Below, piece after piece: positions 56,542 through 59,603 of a stretch of DNA of 59,603 bases; position 1 is the first letter of the stretch, and each line of letters begins with the position of its first letter. Source of the stretch: Muribaculaceae bacterium Isolate-002 (NCI) (GTDB lineage Bacteria > Bacteroidota > Bacteroidia > Bacteroidales > Muribaculaceae); the NCBI GenBank assembly GCA_004102805.1, contig SCEG01000013.1:1-59603 (forward strand), given 5' to 3'. A program made the translations under genes and the position numbers. The notes under the pieces are model-generated. The model saw only the letters and a list, made by a program, of their open reading frames with translations. It was not told where the DNA came from and ran no database searches.

Positions 56542-56900
56542 CTATTTTTTCTTCTCTATCATGTTTATCAGTTCACGCAGTTCATCTGTAGAAATAGATG
56601 AATCACGGGTCAGAGTCGACACGAGATTAAATGAAGAGCCGCCAAAGAAACGGCTTATTATATTTTTCAGTGAGTTTTGCCGGTAAACTTCCACATCTTT
56701 TATTGCACTGTAGCGGTTGGCATTGCCGATCATTTCCTTTTTGACCCAGCCTTTGCTTTCCAGCCCCTTAGAAATGTGGCAACAGTGTTGAAATGAGGCC
56801 GGGGTTCAGGCAACATTTCTACAACCTCACGCACAAACATAGCGCCGTTATTCCATAGCACACTCATGATCTCTTCTTCTCTTTCTGATAACTTCTTCAT
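56542..56900 (-). pseudogene. BlaI/MecI-type repressor, single-base frameshift
   Basis: From ATG 56900 the frame encodes a typical BlaI winged helix (KKLSEREEEIMSVLWNNGAM, then RPHFNTVATFL) but is lost near 56763-56771 at a CTAAGGGGC run. The expected continuation (KGLESKGWVKKEMIGNAN) is one base out of phase, and the remaining 63 residues are open from ATG 56733. One missing base explains everything. If real, the repressor is lost; it could also be a homopolymer sequencing error. It is followed by the M56 gene. Confidence 0.85.
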
Positions 56901-56909
56901 TGCTTCGTT

Positions 56910-56950
56910 AATTTATTAGTATTACATTGCAAATGTAATACTAATAAATT
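56910..56950. promoter_or_regulatory. 19-bp palindrome over the blaI promoter (operator 1)
   Basis: Perfect 19-bp arms (56910-56928 and 56932-56950) around a GCA centre. It contains the BlaI-type half-site TATTACAtt…aaTGTAATA and covers the -7 element of the repressor gene. Confidence 0.75.
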
Positions 56951-56960
56951 AGTTACACAA
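56930..56960 (-). promoter_or_regulatory. blaI promoter
   Basis: Minus-strand TTG (plus 56958-56960), 20 bp, TACATTTG (plus 56930-56937). Both elements lie inside the palindromes, as expected for autorepression. Confidence 0.7.
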
Positions 56961-56974
56961 CTAATTTATTAGTA
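56939..56974. promoter_or_regulatory. 16-bp palindrome (operator 2)
   Basis: Perfect 16-bp arms (56939-56954 and 56959-56974) around ACAC. It shares the ATTTATTAGT half-site with operator 1, so three half-sites are arrayed across the promoter. Confidence 0.7.
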
Positions 56975-57064
56975 ATTTTCTTAAAAAATTAGTTTCGGTT
57001 GTTCTTAATCGAAATTTCCACCCATGATCAAGTTTAAAAATTGGGTTATTTCCAAATAAAAACG

Positions 57065-57072
57065 TATATTTG
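57065..57072 (+). promoter_or_regulatory. Promoter of the serine-hydrolase gene, nearly leaderless
   Basis: TATATTTG ends 7 bp before ATG 57080, so the transcript probably begins at or next to the start codon. It lies 90 bp beyond the operators. Confidence 0.5.
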
Positions 57073-57079
57073 TGACAAG

Positions 57080-58216
57080 ATGAAACACATTACATTATTA
57101 CTCCTGTCACTTATCGTGATGACCGGCTGCACGACATTTCGTTCCATCAGAATGGGAAGTCCGTCGGTAGATACATATCTGAATTTTGCGCTTGACACAA
57201 TATCAGGTAATGATACGATACCAACGGTTCTGATATCTTCTCCTGACCGGAATCCATATTTCGAATGTTCCAAATTCACAGGCAGACGATTTAATAGTGA
57301 AACTATTGGCGAATATTTTGCAAGAGTACGCGGCAACGGTGCATTGCTGATAGTGCGTAATGACACAATACTGTTGGAAGAGTATTATGGCAACTTCTCA
57401 CAATTATCGCCGTCAAATATATTTTCTGTTTCGAAGTCGCTGACCTCATTGCTGTGTGGTATAGCGGTAGACGAAGGGTATCTGCATGTCGATGACCCTG
57501 TGACCAAATATATACCGGAGCTTGCAACATGCGATCCGCTTTTTAGCCGACTGACGGTTGAACACCTTCTTGATATGCGAACCGGACTTGATTTCAAAGA
57601 GGATTATGGGTGGAACCCATTGTCTGATATGGCTAAGCTATATTATGGCGACAATGTTGTGACCCGCTTCAAAAAATTGCATTTCAAAGAAACTCCGGGT
57701 AAATCATATTACTATAATTCAATGGCCACAGCATTGCTGGGCGTTGTTGTCGAGCGAGCCGTATCCAGACCGTTTGCCGCCTATATGCAGGAAAAAGTAT
57801 GGAAACAGCTTGATATGGAAGCCGATGCATTTGTGTCACTTGATGACCCGAAACATCGTCAGGCAAAGGCTTACGGAGGAATTGTCACAAACGTAAGAGA
57901 CCTCGCCAAGATAGGCCGTCTATATATCAATGGGGGCATGTATGGAAAAAAGAGAATTGTCAGTAACGAGTGGATTGTTCGCTCCACGCATTCTACACTT
58001 GACAATCAAGCCTATTCTTACGGCTGGAATAATATAATTGCAATGGTTGATGACAAAGAGCAAGTAACACCACGTTTTTTCGCAATCGGACTATATGGCC
58101 AGATACTATTCTGCGACCCTGATCAAAATCTGATATTCGTAACTTTAGGTGAAAAGAAAGATTGCGAATATCATCTCCTCTTTGACGACCTTTGCACCCT
58201 CTTACAATCAGAATAA
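57080..58216 (+). CDS. Beta-lactamase-fold serine hydrolase, lipoprotein
   Basis: At 378 residues from ATG 57080. A lipoprotein signal (LLLLSLIVMTGC, Cys17) anchors a beta-lactamase/PBP-like domain: catalytic SVSK (116-119), YYN (211-213), and a C-terminal GLYGQILFCDP in place of KTG. That end is like NylB-type and esterase relatives rather than true class C beta-lactamases. It is divergent from blaI and may belong to the same regulon. The substrate is unknown. Confidence 0.88.
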   Translation: MKHITLLLLSLIVMTGCTTFRSIRMGSPSVDTYLNFALDTISGNDTIPTVLISSPDRNPYFECSKFTGRRFNSETIGEYFARVRGNGALLIVRNDTILLEEYYGNFSQLSPSNIFSVSKSLTSLLCGIAVDEGYLHVDDPVTKYIPELATCDPLFSRLTVEHLLDMRTGLDFKEDYGWNPLSDMAKLYYGDNVVTRFKKLHFKETPGKSYYYNSMATALLGVVVERAVSRPFAAYMQEKVWKQLDMEADAFVSLDDPKHRQAKAYGGIVTNVRDLAKIGRLYINGGMYGKKRIVSNEWIVRSTHSTLDNQAYSYGWNNIIAMVDDKEQVTPRFFAIGLYGQILFCDPDQNLIFVTLGEKKDCEYHLLFDDLCTLLQSE

Positions 58217-58236
58217 CGTTGTCACCTTAAAATTAA

Positions 58237-59059
58237 GGGTCAGCGGATTTTTCCGGTTGTCGGGGGAGGTGATGTCAAGAGTATAGTGTGGTCAGTCTGA
58301 ACATAAAGAATTTGATGTCCCCAACTCCCGGGAACTGTGTTCTGAACGCCTTTATTTTGGCATTGAAGGATTCTGCCGAGGCATTTGTGAGCCTTCGCTC
58401 GAAATAGTTGATTATTGTGGTGTTGTGGTTCTCGAAAGTCTCCGGAACTTTGTTGAATTCATTATTCCCGAAGGCCTCCACTTCGTTGTACCATCTGGCG
58501 AGATTCAGTCCGGCGACTCCGGCATAAGTCTTCTCGTTGAATATGTCCACAAACTTTAGAAACAGCCCGTATGCCTTTTCCAGATCGGGGAACATTCTGA
58601 ACAATATTCCGGCGCGTGTTTTCTGCTGTACATTCCATTTTGACTTGTGTTTGAGTATGATATGCCGGCTGCGCGCCATTATCTGAGGCATGGTCTCGCC
58701 ATTCTCCATCCTCTCCGGTTCCCATTTCTCGATCAGTTCACGTTCTTCTTTTGAGACTGCATTCTTTCGCTTTTGTCGATGCTCCCTGATTGCCTCGTTC
58801 TCGGCGTCAAGAATCTCCCAGCGGTACCGTATCCTCAGCTGGTCAACAGCTACGGAAATGAGCTGACGGACATGGAATCTGTCATTGACAAGCGATGCGC
58901 TGGGAAACACGTTTCTGGCAGTCAGCATCATGGCTGATGAAAGGTCTGTCGTAACCATTTTTACCTTAAGACGCTGTTTCAAAGGAACTTTTAGCAGGAT
59001 TTCCGACACCGTGTCACTTGCCACGCCTCGGACCATGCGCCGGAAAAATCCGCTGACCC
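58237..59059 (-). mobile_element. ISL3-type element, internally deleted, both inverted repeats intact
   Basis: Perfect 20-bp inverted repeats (GGGTCAGCGGATTTTTCCGG at 58237-58256, its complement at 59040-59059) enclose 823 bp. Inside is only the C-terminal part of a transposase, whose frame runs straight into the right repeat. The 5' part of the gene has been removed. No convincing target-site duplication is seen. Confidence 0.85.
58275..59036 (-). pseudogene. ISL3-family transposase, N-terminally truncated
   Basis: The 253 residues cover the DDE transposase domain: TTDLSSAM (first Asp), VNDRFHVRQL (second Asp) and NASAESFNAKIKAF (Glu). The zinc-finger/HTH N-domain is missing, because the frame begins at the terminal repeat at 59036. 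All three catalytic residues remain, but without the DNA-binding half it should be inactive. Confidence 0.85.
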
Positions 59060-59091
59060 ATTTTTAACACTTGCGCGATAGGTAAAAAAAG

Positions 59092-59128
59092 AAGAAAGAG
59101 CTGAGTCTGCGCGACTTTGCTCTTTCTT
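59092..59128 (-). terminator. Terminator after tRNA-Gln
   Basis: A 10-bp stem (AAGAAAGAGC / GCTCTTTCTT) is followed by TTTTTTT on the minus strand. Confidence 0.8.
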
Positions 59129-59132
59129 TGAG

Positions 59133-59203
59133 TTGCCTTGGAAGGATTCGAACCCTCACAGGCGGAACCAGAATCCGACGTGCTACCATTACACCACAAG
59201 GCA
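59133..59203 (-). tRNA. tRNA-Gln (anticodon CTG)
   Basis: A 7-bp acceptor stem (TGCCTTG / CAAGGCA), D-arm GTG…CAC with AATGGTAG, anticodon loop TTCTGGT reading CTG, and T-arm GAGGGTTCGAATCCTTC. It is 71 nt without encoded CCA. One mismatch (T-C) closes the anticodon stem. The ISL3 remnant lies 70 bp downstream of it. Confidence 0.92.
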
Positions 59204-59337
59204 ATTGTTTTCGTTGTTCGTTTACGAATGCAAAGGTAGGCATTTTTTTTATATCTACAAATTTTTTGGAGACTTTTTTTGCTTAAAAATCAAAAAAAGT
59301 CTTTTTTGTGCTTTCCACATGTTGCATTGGCGCTTTT

Positions 59338-59433
59338 TTAACGAACCATGACAGGTATACTCTGTTGCGTTCGACGATTCATGCCAACCGCAAGATCATC
59401 GACATAACGTTTTTGCAAGCGTTCTCCATACAT
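59338..59433 (-). CDS. Possible 31-residue protein
   Basis: ATG 59433 to TAA 59338 encodes a charged peptide (MYGERLQKRYVDDLAVGMNR…) with a normal protein-like composition. It lies between the edge gene and tRNA-Gln. The flanking part of the 59204-59500 gap shows only T-rich non-coding sequence. I do not recognise it; it could be a small gene or the tail of a decayed one. Confidence 0.3.
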   Translation of the reverse strand: MYGERLQKRYVDDLAVGMNRRTQQSIPVMVR

Positions 59434-59499
59434 ATTCCGAATGTCACCCTTTCTTTGCGCTGCTTATATACGCCGCCACTAGTGTCTCTTAAAAAGTGT

Positions 59500-59603
59500 T
59501 AATCAAATTCGAGGTCAAGAGTTGGATGGCAATTTGCTATTTGTGCTGGCTCCGGTTCTGGAGTCAACAAGTCCTTGATATGCTCCTTGACAAGCAGGGA
59601 GCT
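59500..59603 (-). CDS. C-terminal 34 residues of a gene cut by the window edge
   Basis: An open frame enters from the right edge and stops at TAA 59500-59502. It ends PTLDLEFD and is acidic with a proline-rich stretch (TPEPEP). Too little is present to name it. Confidence 0.45.

Noticed and set aside
57080..58216. True class C beta-lactamase
   Set aside because: SxxK and YxN are present, but the KTG triad is replaced by a GLYGQ-type end as in NylB/esterase relatives.
58229..59067. 8-bp target-site duplication around the ISL3-type element
   Set aside because: The flanks AAAATTAA and ATTTTTAA match at only five of eight positions and both are AT-rich.
59308..59502. Plus-strand frame of 64 residues near the right end
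   Set aside because: It overlaps more protein-like minus-strand frames, has no promoter and a random-looking composition.
1..59603. CRISPR array or long tandem repeats
   Set aside because: No regularly spaced direct repeats were seen anywhere in the window.

Overview
The window looks like a chromosomal segment of a Bacteroidales bacterium, most likely of the Muribaculaceae type. The reasons are Bacteroidota-type promoters (-7 TAnnTTTG, often with a -33 TTG 19-20 bp upstream), almost no Shine-Dalgarno sequences, and gene sets typical of the order: methylmalonyl-CoA mutase as two subunits, a thrA / apgM-like / thrC operon, a DUF4290 protein, the yajC-nusB pair, a menaquinone (men) cluster and a DUF5686-type outer-membrane protein. 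The family-level assignment is inference.

Layout. 1-1820 is decayed mobile DNA: a thymidylate-synthase-like gene cut off at about 914 and joined to a broken IS3-family element. 1885-8274 (minus) carries a small acidic protein, glmS and mutB/mutA. 8502-16327 (plus) carries a GNAT acetyltransferase, an orphan promoter region, the threonine operon, a small basic protein, a PlsC-like acyltransferase and a nitrilase-family amidase. 16342-33079 (minus) is a long housekeeping block: coaE, ybbR, yajC, an extended nusB, thiL, a purine nucleoside phosphorylase, lpxK, an unusual umuC-outer-membrane-protein fusion with umuD upstream, proS, an OmpA-family protein, rimM, DUF4290, fabG and a TetR regulator. 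33262-40699 (plus) carries a PBP4-type carboxypeptidase, an acidic-linker protein, rsmI, a coiled-coil lipoprotein, ftsY, rimO and menF. A probable structured non-coding RNA lies at 40736-41010 (minus), followed by a Crp/Fnr regulator (plus) and menD-B-C-E (minus). 46521-53091 (plus) carries an Omp85-type barrel, an EptA-like phosphoethanolamine transferase, nrdD/nrdG and a CYTH protein.

53135-58216 is a BlaI/BlaR1-like regulatory locus. A TonB-receptor-like barrel, an M56 peptidase without a penicillin-sensor domain and a frameshifted BlaI-type repressor (minus) face a serine-hydrolase lipoprotein (plus). Two long overlapping palindromes between them cover the blaI promoter. The right end holds an internally deleted ISL3-type element with perfect 20-bp inverted repeats, a tRNA-Gln(CTG) with its own terminator, and a partial gene at the edge.

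The points most worth a second look are the UmuC-outer-membrane-protein fusion, the BlaI-like locus with its operator array and frameshift, the structured RNA between menF and the Crp/Fnr gene, the orphan promoter before thrA, and the repeated motif upstream of nrdD.
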